From assembly GCA_002328035.1 (NCBI GenBank), contig DCVL01000017.1:84573-91857 (forward strand): DNA of 7,285 nucleotides. The letters are read 5' to 3'. Under the pieces are notes generated by a model, which saw only the letters and a program-made list of their open reading frames with translations, was not told the DNA's origin and searched no databases. Position 1 is the first letter of the stretch. Each line of letters begins with the position of its first letter. The stretch is from Geobacter sp. UBA2189. GTDB lineage: Bacteria > Desulfobacterota > Desulfuromonadia > Geobacterales > Pseudopelobacteraceae. Below, piece after piece: positions 1 to 6,519 of the stretch. The position numbers were made by a program, and so were the translations under genes.

Positions 1-1035
1 GAGGAACAGAAGGAATATCTTGATGCAATGATTTTGTCAGGGGATAACCTGCTTGGTCTTATCAATGATATCCTCGATCTCTCCAAAATAGAGGCAGACA
101 AGCTGAGCATAAATCCGGAAACCTTCAGTCTGAGAAACTGCATCTCGGAACTGCTGATAACACAAAAGACAAATATATATAACAAGGGGTTGGCCGTCAG
201 TCTGGACATTCCGCCGGAGGTACCTGATTCGCTTGTAGGGGATCAGCTAAGAATCAAACAGATACTTCTTAACCTCTTGGGCAATGCTGTAAAATTTACT
301 GAAAAAGGTTCTATTACAATTTGTGTTTCGGAGGTAGAGCATCGAGGCTCCGGAATTTTACTGGATATAGCTGTAAGAGATTCAGGGATAGGGATACCTA
401 CAGATGCACAGGAGAATATCTTTAATTCATTTACCCAGGCTGACAGTTCTACTACCAGGCGTTTTGGCGGTACTGGTCTGGGACTTACAATCTGCCGCCG
501 TCTTGCCGAGCTTATGGGAGGAGGAATACGTCTGGAAAGTCAGGAGGGGGTGGGCAGTACTTTCTACCTGAGGCTTCCGCTTGCGGTTGCGCCTACAGAG
601 GTAGCCAGAGAGGAACCGGAAGAAAACCGTTTGCAACTGTGGGCTGATTCTCCCCTTGATATCTTGCTGGCTGAAGACAACTTTATTAATATTAAGTACA
701 TGACATCACTGATGAAAAAGATGGGACACAGGTTGACAGTTGCAGAAAACGGAAAGGCAGCTCTTGATCTTTTAAGGAAACAAAAATTTGACCTGGTGCT
801 TATGGATATCCAGATGCCAGTTATGAACGGGGATACCGTGCTGCAGATGCTTCGTGAAAATGAAGCTGAGACAGGAGGGCATCTTCCTGTAATTGCCCTT
901 ACAGCATATGCACTTAAGGGTGACAAGGAAAAGTATATTCAGAGCGGTTTTGATGGCTATCTCTCAAAACCTATCGATATTATGGCAGTAGCAGAAGAAA
1001 TGAAGCGGGCCCTTGGTGATAGTCTGGTTCATTAA
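1..1035 (+). CDS. Hybrid sensor histidine kinase with C-terminal receiver domain (5'-truncated by window edge)
   Basis: The frame is open from base 1, so the gene starts upstream; 344 codons are visible before TAA. Counting from the Met at base 28, the fragment opens in the second helix of the HisKA dimerisation domain (LINDILDLSKIEADKL). The H-box with the phosphorylated His should lie about 30 residues upstream and is not visible. The HATPase_c domain follows: N-box with N86 (LLNLLGNAVKF), G1 box DSGIGIP at 118-124, G2 box GGTGLGL at 147-153. A receiver domain begins near residue 210, with acidic pocket E216/D217, phospho-acceptor D260 in LVLMDIQMP, T292, and K314 in YLSKP. All key residues are present, so kinase and receiver both look functional. 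The product should autophosphorylate with ATP and pass phosphate to its own receiver, in a phosphorelay. Signal and output are unknown because the sensor part is missing. No terminator is evident after it, and the 170-base gap suggests a separate transcription unit from the carboxylase genes. Confidence 0.95.
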   Translation, partial: EEQKEYLDAMILSGDNLLGLINDILDLSKIEADKLSINPETFSLRNCISELLITQKTNIYNKGLAVSLDIPPEVPDSLVGDQLRIKQILLNLLGNAVKFTEKGSITICVSEVEHRGSGILLDIAVRDSGIGIPTDAQENIFNSFTQADSSTTRRFGGTGLGLTICRRLAELMGGGIRLESQEGVGSTFYLRLPLAVAPTEVAREEPEENRLQLWADSPLDILLAEDNFINIKYMTSLMKKMGHRLTVAENGKAALDLLRKQKFDLVLMDIQMPVMNGDTVLQMLRENEAETGGHLPVIALTAYALKGDKEKYIQSGFDGYLSKPIDIMAVAEEMKRALGDSLVH

Positions 1036-1137
1036 TGTATTAAACTCAATTGGTTCTACTCCAGACAGTTCATACACAGTTTTACTTTCGCCAAACATGC
1101 CACCTCCGTCCGTTTAACTATGAATCAAACAATTTTA

Positions 1138-1166
1138 TTGACAATATAATATGTTTTGTATACAAA
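1138..1166 (+). promoter_or_regulatory. Candidate sigma70-type promoter for the XRE/cupin regulator
   Basis: A perfect -35 hexamer TTGACA lies at 1138-1143. Seventeen bases later is TACAAA (1161-1166, 4 of 6 to the -10 consensus); TATACA at 1159-1164 with a 15-base spacer is an alternative. Transcription would start near 1173, about 33 bases before the ATG at 1206. A perfect TATAAT also occurs at 1145-1150, but nothing resembling a -35 sits at the right distance upstream. The region is AT-rich and directly precedes a gene with a plausible ribosome-binding site. Assignment is by motif only. Confidence 0.45.
1155..1166. promoter_or_regulatory. Perfect 12-bp palindrome, candidate operator overlapping the -10
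   Basis: TTTGTATACAAA is identical to its own reverse complement and covers the proposed -10 element of the regulator promoter. A protein bound here would block RNA polymerase. Its centre is 21 bp (two helical turns) upstream of a second palindrome at 1177-1186. The likeliest binder is the XRE/cupin protein encoded just downstream (autoregulation). This sequence also resembles operators of GntR-type regulators, so another protein cannot be excluded. Confidence 0.4.
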
Positions 1167-1176
1167 TTCCGCAGCA

Positions 1177-1186
1177 AAACATGTTT
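1177..1186. promoter_or_regulatory. Perfect 10-bp palindrome, candidate second operator
   Basis: AAACATGTTT is self-complementary and lies just after the predicted transcription start, between the promoter and the ribosome-binding site of the XRE/cupin gene. Its half-site differs from that of the palindrome at 1155-1166, so the two may not bind the same protein. Ten-bp palindromes arise fairly often by chance in AT-rich DNA; the two-turn spacing is the main reason to list it. Confidence 0.28.
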
Positions 1187-1205
1187 ATATTTTGGTGGAT
1201 TAGAT

Positions 1206-1772
1206 ATGAGCAGTGAATTCAACATTGGCGCAAAAATCAAAAAACTACGTTTGTCCAAGAAGCTGACTCTCCAGGCAGTTGCCAGAGAGACCGGTTTTTC
1301 CCCTGCTCTCATTTCCCAGATTGAAAACAACAATGTTTCCCCTCCAATAGCTACTCTCTCCAAAATTGCCCGTTTCTTTGATGTGAAGATAAGCCATTTC
1401 TTTGCTGAAGAAGAGGAAGAATGCCGCTACGAGATTGTCAGAAGTGATGAACGGAAGATCATGCATCGTGTCATCTCTCGTGCAGGTACAAATCAGGGCT
1501 ATTCATATGAATCGCTGTCCTGGCGCAAGCAGAACAAGAAGATGGAGCCGTTTCTACTGTCAGTTACTGAAAAGGTTTCTGAAGAGAATACTTACAGCCA
1601 TGATGGAGAAGAGTTTCTTTTTGTCATGAAAGGCAGTGCCGAGCTACTTCTTGAAGATCAGCGATTTGAATTGAATGAAGGTGATTGCGTCTACTTCGAT
1701 TCGTCTCTCGGGCATCGCCTGCTTTCCAAAGAAGGTCAGGAAGTTCAAGTTCTTGCTGTGGTTGCCAGATAG
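1206..1772 (+). CDS. XRE-family transcriptional regulator with C-terminal cupin domain
   Basis: This is a 188-residue cytoplasmic DNA-binding regulator. An XRE/lambda-repressor helix-turn-helix spans about residues 8-62, with recognition helix SPALISQIE at 32-40 and the typical SPPIATLSKIARFFDV continuation. A short acidic linker (EEEEE near 68-72) leads to a single cupin barrel at about 115-188. H132, E136 and H170 sit where cupins often bind metal or a small ligand, and G143 and G159 mark the strand turns. The architecture and length match the PuuR/SutR-like class, in which the cupin senses a small molecule. The start at 1206 is chosen because GGTG at 1194-1197 lies 8 bases upstream and because the HTH begins right after it; the open frame runs further upstream to a TTG at 1050 but that stretch has no domain content. 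It is co-directional with the carboxylase genes 65 bases downstream, so it is probably their local regulator, perhaps responding to an acyl-CoA or short-chain acid. That ligand is inference. Confidence 0.92.
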   Translation: MSSEFNIGAKIKKLRLSKKLTLQAVARETGFSPALISQIENNNVSPPIATLSKIARFFDVKISHFFAEEEEECRYEIVRSDERKIMHRVISRAGTNQGYSYESLSWRKQNKKMEPFLLSVTEKVSEENTYSHDGEEFLFVMKGSAELLLEDQRFELNEGDCVYFDSSLGHRLLSKEGQEVQVLAVVAR

Positions 1773-1777
1773 TTCTC

Positions 1778-1788
1778 GGGTAGTACCC
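1778..1788. promoter_or_regulatory. Inverted repeat GGGTA-g-TACCC upstream of the carboxylase genes
   Basis: A perfect 5-bp inverted repeat with a one-base centre lies 5 bases after the stop of the XRE/cupin gene and about 50 bases before the carboxyltransferase start. A -10-like TTTAAT at 1804-1809 follows, which would put the repeat over the -35 position, but no good -35 hexamer is present. It could be an operator controlling a promoter for the carboxylase operon. It is too short for an effective terminator and no T-run follows. Confidence 0.28.
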
Positions 1789-1820
1789 TGTTTAAAAGTC
1801 AATTTTAATATCAAAAAGCA

Positions 1821-1829
1821 GAGGAAGGA
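1821..1829 (+). promoter_or_regulatory. Ribosome-binding site that favours the ATG at 1838
   Basis: The purine tract GAGGAAGGA directly abuts and overlaps an in-frame ATG at 1829, leaving little room for that codon. It stands 8 bases (counted from AAGGA, 1825-1829) before a second in-frame ATG at 1838, a normal spacing. GAGG at 1821-1824 could serve the first ATG with only 4 bases between. Confidence 0.6.
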
Positions 1830-1837
1830 TGGTTAAG

Positions 1838-3562
1838 ATGCCTAAAAAAGCGATCAAGCCCTCACTTAAGAACCCGTTTGCACCTACGGAAACCGTTGAA
1901 TTCACCATCCCTGGTGAAATTCCCGGTAAAAAAGGTGGTTATGAAGAGGCGATGAAGGAAGGTCACGACCTTATACAGCGTCCAATCAAGTCAGTAAGCA
2001 TTGCCCAGATCGAAAAGCAGCATTTTAAAAAACGGATGACCGTATGGGAGAGGATACGGGTGCTTACCGAAAAAGAGCCCAATATTCTCTTTCAAAACTG
2101 GGGTAAAAATCTTGACGGCGCTTCACTTGTAACGGGTATTCTGAATGTAGGTGGTCGTGATGTGGCTCTGTACGGCCATGATTTTACTGTGCGTGCCGGT
2201 TCCATCGATGCCACGAACGGACGCAAGCTTGCCCTTCTCTTCCAGATGGCTGGTGAGAAAGGGATTCCGGTTATAGGGATGAACGACTCTGCCGGCGCAT
2301 TCGTGCCAGCCGGTGTTGGCGGTCTTGACGGCTATGCCGAGGCATTCACTGCGCTTCGCAAGATAAGCGGTGTTGTGCCATCCATCATGTGCATGTTCGG
2401 TTTTAACGCCGGTGGTGGCTCTTACCTGCCGCGTCAGGGGAGTTTTGTTATACAACCGAACGATACATTCTTTGGCCTTACCGGTCCTGGAGTTGTGAAG
2501 TCGGTTCTTGGAGAGGATGTTACCCCTGAAGATCTTGGCGGACCAAAGGTGCATGGTGCATCCGGTGTTGCGGATCTGACTGTTGAAGACGAAGTGGGAG
2601 CTCTTCGTGGCGCTCTGCAACTTCTTTCATATGTTCCGGATAACAACAGTGTAATGGCTCGCTTTCAGAAGACTACAGACCCGCTGGATCGTAAAACATG
2701 GGAGATAAACACCTTGTTGAAGAAGGCGTTTAACTCCCCCACCGGCTTCAACACTCCATTTGACGTATCTATCATGATCCAGCAGATCTGTGACCATGGT
2801 GATTATTTTGAGATTCAGCCTGACAGGGCTCGTGAGGCAGTCACCGCCTTTGGGCGACTGGGGGGCAATGTAGTTGGTTTTGTGGCAAACAACTCCGCAG
2901 TTGCATCAGGACAGATCTCGGTTGATTCTGCGTTCAAGATTGCCCGTTTCAACCGCTTCTGCAATATCTACAATATCCCGCTTATCTTCATGGAAGATAC
3001 CACCGGATTCCTGCCGGGACGTGAACAGGAGACCCGTGGTATCGTTCATGCCGGTCGTGCAATGCTTGATTCCATAGTTGATATACGTACTCCGCGTATC
3101 CTGCTGATAATCAGGAATGCATATGGCGGGGCATATGCATCTTACAACAACTACCCGACAGGAGCGGATCTGGTACTTGCACTTCCAACTACCCGTCTTG
3201 CAGTGATGGGGCCTGCAGGTAAGGAGTTTGTTTACAAGGATGAACTCAGAAAACTGCGTGGGGCTGTTAAAGAGAAGGTTAAGCATGGTGTTCAGGAACG
3301 TGTTGCTGCTGGCATGGAGCCGGGAGAGGCTACCAAGGATGCTGAAAAGGATGTCGCAGACTGGCTTAAGCTGGAAGAAGCGGCTTTAAATATGCGCTAC
3401 GAAAAAGAACTTATGAACCCTAAAGAGGGTCTGGCATTGGGCTCCATTTCATCGCTGGTAATGCCTACCGATCTGCGTAAGGTGCTGGGAGAAAATATGA
3501 ACTTCCTGTTGCGCCACTATAAACCAGGGCCAATGCAGGCTATCCAGCGTGAATTCCACTAA
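1838..3562 (+). CDS. Acyl-CoA carboxylase carboxyltransferase (beta) subunit, probably propionyl-CoA carboxylase
   Basis: The 574-residue product (577 if the ATG at 1829 is used) transfers CO2 from carboxybiotin to an acyl-CoA; propionyl-CoA is the likely substrate because methylmalonyl-CoA mutase lies in the same cluster. It has the two-crotonase-fold layout of PCC-beta/MmdA/12S proteins. The N-half has DSAGAFVPAGV at 150-160 (family form DSGGARIQEGV), first oxyanion-hole loop NAGGGSYLP at 190-198, and GPGVVKSVLGEDVTPEDLGG with a following His. The C-half has YFEIQPDRA, ASGQISVDSAFKIARFNRFC, DTTGFLPG at 387-394, second oxyanion loop YGGAYASY at 429-436, and LAVMGPAGKEF. Residue 434, which aligns with the Asp/Ile specificity position of actinobacterial PccB/AccB, is Ala. 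A charged stretch at about 467-525 is some 40 residues longer than in PCC-beta. No membrane segments are seen. The biotin carboxylase gene begins 36 bases later, so they are surely co-transcribed. A decarboxylase or transcarboxylase role is less likely because the partner carries its own biotin carboxylase domain. Confidence 0.9.
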   Translation: MPKKAIKPSLKNPFAPTETVEFTIPGEIPGKKGGYEEAMKEGHDLIQRPIKSVSIAQIEKQHFKKRMTVWERIRVLTEKEPNILFQNWGKNLDGASLVTGILNVGGRDVALYGHDFTVRAGSIDATNGRKLALLFQMAGEKGIPVIGMNDSAGAFVPAGVGGLDGYAEAFTALRKISGVVPSIMCMFGFNAGGGSYLPRQGSFVIQPNDTFFGLTGPGVVKSVLGEDVTPEDLGGPKVHGASGVADLTVEDEVGALRGALQLLSYVPDNNSVMARFQKTTDPLDRKTWEINTLLKKAFNSPTGFNTPFDVSIMIQQICDHGDYFEIQPDRAREAVTAFGRLGGNVVGFVANNSAVASGQISVDSAFKIARFNRFCNIYNIPLIFMEDTTGFLPGREQETRGIVHAGRAMLDSIVDIRTPRILLIIRNAYGGAYASYNNYPTGADLVLALPTTRLAVMGPAGKEFVYKDELRKLRGAVKEKVKHGVQERVAAGMEPGEATKDAEKDVADWLKLEEAALNMRYEKELMNPKEGLALGSISSLVMPTDLRKVLGENMNFLLRHYKPGPMQAIQREFH

Positions 3563-3598
3563 ATATACTAATTACACAAGTATTGGAGATACCACTAT

Positions 3599-6496
3599 AT
3601 GCCACACAATGACTATTACAAACATAACCCTCTGGTTCACCGTGAACGCCGGTTAAGCAAGTCATCTTCCGAATGGGTTCGCTCCTTCTCCTGTGAAGAT
3701 CTGAAGCCCCTGATAGTCTGCCGTGGTCCTATCCGGAAAGAGGCAATGGATGTCTACCATGAGATGGGGATTACCCATTACGGCATTCTGCTGTCCGAGA
3801 AGGACTCTATCGTTTACCCCAATGCCCTTGCGCCTGAGCTACGTCAGTTAACCGACTCCAACCGGGTTCACCGGGTGCCGGACTACTCGGGAGCCAGCAA
3901 GGAAGAGCGGGTTGAGAGGATCAACCAGATAATTGGGATTGCCAAAGACAACGGCTATGACTCTATCTTTGCCGGTTATGGCTTCATGGCTGAAGACGAG
4001 GAGTTTGTTGCCGCTATTGAAAAGGCTGATCTGAAGTTTATAGGCCCATGTGCAGCAACCCAGGCAAGAGCAGGTAAAAAGGATGAGGCAAAGCGTACAG
4101 CCCTACAGGTAAATGTCAGCGTTACCCCAGGTATTGATAACGTTTCAGCCAGGACGCTGGTTAAAAAACACAACTCAAGAGAGAAGCTCCTCGCTCTTGT
4201 AAAGGCCGAAGGACTTGATTGCGATGCCAAGGTTCTGAATGATGCTGCTCTGCCGATTGAAACAATTGCCGACCATATCCTGATGGCCTCTTATCAGAAA
4301 GGTATTGACCTGTTCAGCATTGATGAACTCTGTGCACAGGTGCAGGAAGAGGTTGCCGAACTGTTCCGGAAATATCCCAAGAGCCGTTTCCGTCTGAAGG
4401 CTATCGGCGGCGGCGGCGGTAAAGGCCAGCGTATACTTGGCGCATCACTTCTTGCCGCAAAACATGCTGACGAAAAGGCTATTACGAAGGCTGCGGCGGA
4501 AGCCCCTGCAATGGTGCGCGAGGTCTTAAACGAGGTAAAGGCTAACGGCGTTGGTGACAACAAGAACCTGCTTATCGAGTTGAACATTGAGCAGACCCGC
4601 CACAACGAAATCCAGCTTCTGGGCAACGGAGACTGGTGCGTCTCTCTGGGTGGACGTGACTGTTCCCTGCAGATGCATGAACAAAAATTGCTGGAAGTTT
4701 CTGTAACACAGGAAGGTCTGCAGGCTGCCATAGCAAATGCCAAGGCAGCAGGCAGGAAGGCCGAGGTCAAGGCTTTGGAGTCTGACCTTAAGGTGCTTCA
4801 ACGGATGGAGGAAGAGTCTGCCCGTTTTGGCAAGGCGGTAGGGCTTGATTCCGCATCAACGTTTGAGTGCATCGTGGATCGTGACCGCCACTACTTTATG
4901 GAGGTTAACACCCGTATTCAGGTTGAGCACAGGGTTACAGAGCTCTGCTACTCACTGAAATTTACAAATCCTGACGATTCCAACGATTTCTTTATGGTTG
5001 AGTCACTAGTAGAGGCGATGGCACTTCTTGCCAGACACAAGAAGCGGTTGCCCAAGCCTGAGCGTGTTGTCCGGTTCAACGCCTCTGTCGAGGCTCGCTT
5101 GAATGCAACTGATGATTCACTCTCACCTCATGCAGGAGGTATGATTCGCTACTGGTCAAGACCGATTAAAGGTGAAGTGAGGGACGATCAGGGTATAAGC
5201 ATGCTGAATCCTGATACAAATCAGTTTATGAAGTACAAGGTGGCTGGCGCATATGACTCAAACATCGCTCTTCTTCTGACCAAAGGGGAGAATCGCCTGG
5301 AAAGCTATGAACATCTTTCGGATGTCTTGTGTAGTACAACCCTTAGAGGCAGTGCTCTTGCTACAAACCTTGAATTTCACTATGGACTTGTCAACTGGTT
5401 CCTGGGTCGAAACGTAATGGCCAAGCCTACAACCCGCTTTGTGGTTCCTTACCTGACTCTGGTAGGCACTCTCAAAGAGGAGGCAAACAAGCTTGATATC
5501 GTTTATGCCTTCTTCCAGATGAAGAAACATTACGCAAAGATAGTAACTGAACAGTTTGGAGATCAACCAGAGGTTCTGGCAAAAGAGCTGAAAAACATGT
5601 CGAATCTGATCGATCGCAAAGGCACCATGCTTACCCGTCCCATGGAACGTCTGCTTAACGATCCTCACCTCCTTGCAGGATGGCTTTCAATCAACACACA
5701 GAACTTCAAGATAGAAAACGGTAAGGTGATCTGGCTAAGAAACCCGATCGGTGTCCTGCGTGAAACATATGAGTATCTCCATATGTGTCACCGCCCACAC
5801 AAGCCGGCAGCGGAGATTATCTGGGATCACGATGATGAACTGCTTCAGCAGGGACGTGATTTCTCTATCAAGATCCGCCAGCATTTTGGCCTTGAACTGC
5901 ATGAGTATGACAAGCTGAATGAAATTCTGCATAAAGACGAGCCTCAGGGTGGTTTTGATCAGGAAATGTGGGATCAGATACGTTCTGCCCACTATGGTTT
6001 TGAGGTTGGTCTTGAGATGTTGGGTATGCTCTTCCTGATAGGTGAAAATACCAAGTTCTGGGATATGAAGGTGCTGGACGACCTTGAGGTTGTAATTCCT
6101 GATTACCTGACAGATCCGGATCTGCAGGCAAGGATGAAGAAGATACTTGTTCCCCCTCCAGCTACAAAGGCGGACGAGATTGTCGCGGTATGCGGCGGTA
6201 TGTATTATGGCCAGGAAGCGCCTGGCATGCCTCCGTTTGTTGTAGAAGGGATGCACTTCGAGAAGGATCAGCCGTTGTACATCATTGAAGTAATGAAGAT
6301 GTTCAACACAATCCGCGCGCCATTTTCTGGTACTATTGACAAGATCATCATGGAAGGTGGGGACGGCACTATTGTTCAGAAGGGACAGCCTCTCTTCAAG
6401 ATAACACCTGATGAAAAATTTGTTGAAGTTGACAGCGCGGTTATTGAGAAAGAAAAACGGGATATTACATCTGCATATCTGAAGGCCGTTCTGTAG
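3599..6496 (+). CDS. Biotin carboxylase / biotin carboxyl carrier fusion subunit of acyl-CoA carboxylase (divergent, 965 aa)
   Basis: This subunit carboxylates its own biotin with ATP and bicarbonate and hands it to the carboxyltransferase encoded upstream. The biotin carboxylase region covers about residues 36-620: AGYGFMAED at 125-133, K161, glycine-rich ATP loop KAIGGGGGKGQ from K267, RHNEIQ with H335, E423, and the catalytic MEVNTRIQVEH with E435, N437, R439, E443, then R500 in VEAR. These match E. coli AccC K116, K159, H209, E276, E288, N290, R292, E296 and R338. Residues about 621-855 are not recognised. A biotinyl domain lies at about 860-937, with K900 in EVMKM as the biotinylation site. 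At 965 residues it is far longer than typical PCC-alpha (about 650-730), from inserts at about 182-262 and 372-408 plus the long middle region. The usual RRHQK motif reads MHEQK (359-363), putting Glu361 in place of AccC H236. GGAG at 3585-3588 stands 10 bases before the ATG. The protein has no signal peptide and should be cytoplasmic. Confidence 0.92.
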   Translation: MPHNDYYKHNPLVHRERRLSKSSSEWVRSFSCEDLKPLIVCRGPIRKEAMDVYHEMGITHYGILLSEKDSIVYPNALAPELRQLTDSNRVHRVPDYSGASKEERVERINQIIGIAKDNGYDSIFAGYGFMAEDEEFVAAIEKADLKFIGPCAATQARAGKKDEAKRTALQVNVSVTPGIDNVSARTLVKKHNSREKLLALVKAEGLDCDAKVLNDAALPIETIADHILMASYQKGIDLFSIDELCAQVQEEVAELFRKYPKSRFRLKAIGGGGGKGQRILGASLLAAKHADEKAITKAAAEAPAMVREVLNEVKANGVGDNKNLLIELNIEQTRHNEIQLLGNGDWCVSLGGRDCSLQMHEQKLLEVSVTQEGLQAAIANAKAAGRKAEVKALESDLKVLQRMEEESARFGKAVGLDSASTFECIVDRDRHYFMEVNTRIQVEHRVTELCYSLKFTNPDDSNDFFMVESLVEAMALLARHKKRLPKPERVVRFNASVEARLNATDDSLSPHAGGMIRYWSRPIKGEVRDDQGISMLNPDTNQFMKYKVAGAYDSNIALLLTKGENRLESYEHLSDVLCSTTLRGSALATNLEFHYGLVNWFLGRNVMAKPTTRFVVPYLTLVGTLKEEANKLDIVYAFFQMKKHYAKIVTEQFGDQPEVLAKELKNMSNLIDRKGTMLTRPMERLLNDPHLLAGWLSINTQNFKIENGKVIWLRNPIGVLRETYEYLHMCHRPHKPAAEIIWDHDDELLQQGRDFSIKIRQHFGLELHEYDKLNEILHKDEPQGGFDQEMWDQIRSAHYGFEVGLEMLGMLFLIGENTKFWDMKVLDDLEVVIPDYLTDPDLQARMKKILVPPPATKADEIVAVCGGMYYGQEAPGMPPFVVEGMHFEKDQPLYIIEVMKMFNTIRAPFSGTIDKIIMEGGDGTIVQKGQPLFKITPDEKFVEVDSAVIEKEKRDITSAYLKAVL

Positions 6497-6519
6497 TTCC
6501 CCTTTTTTGAAGGCGCTTA

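Noticed and set aside
1050..1205. 52-residue N-terminal extension of the XRE/cupin regulator from a TTG at 1050
   Set aside because: The stretch contains the promoter-like and palindromic sequences, has no domain content, and the ATG at 1206 has a well-spaced ribosome-binding site right before the HTH domain.
4406..4420. Run of GGC repeats in the biotin carboxylase gene as a possible slippage or phase-variation tract
   Set aside because: It encodes the five-glycine ATP-binding loop conserved in biotin carboxylases; four GGC units plus GGT are explained by protein function.
1838..6496. Methylmalonyl-CoA decarboxylase or transcarboxylase instead of an ATP-dependent carboxylase
   Set aside because: The large subunit carries a biotin carboxylase domain with catalytic residues, and no membrane decarboxylase subunit or 5S-type pyruvate carboxyltransferase is present in the window. 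Genes outside the window could change this view.
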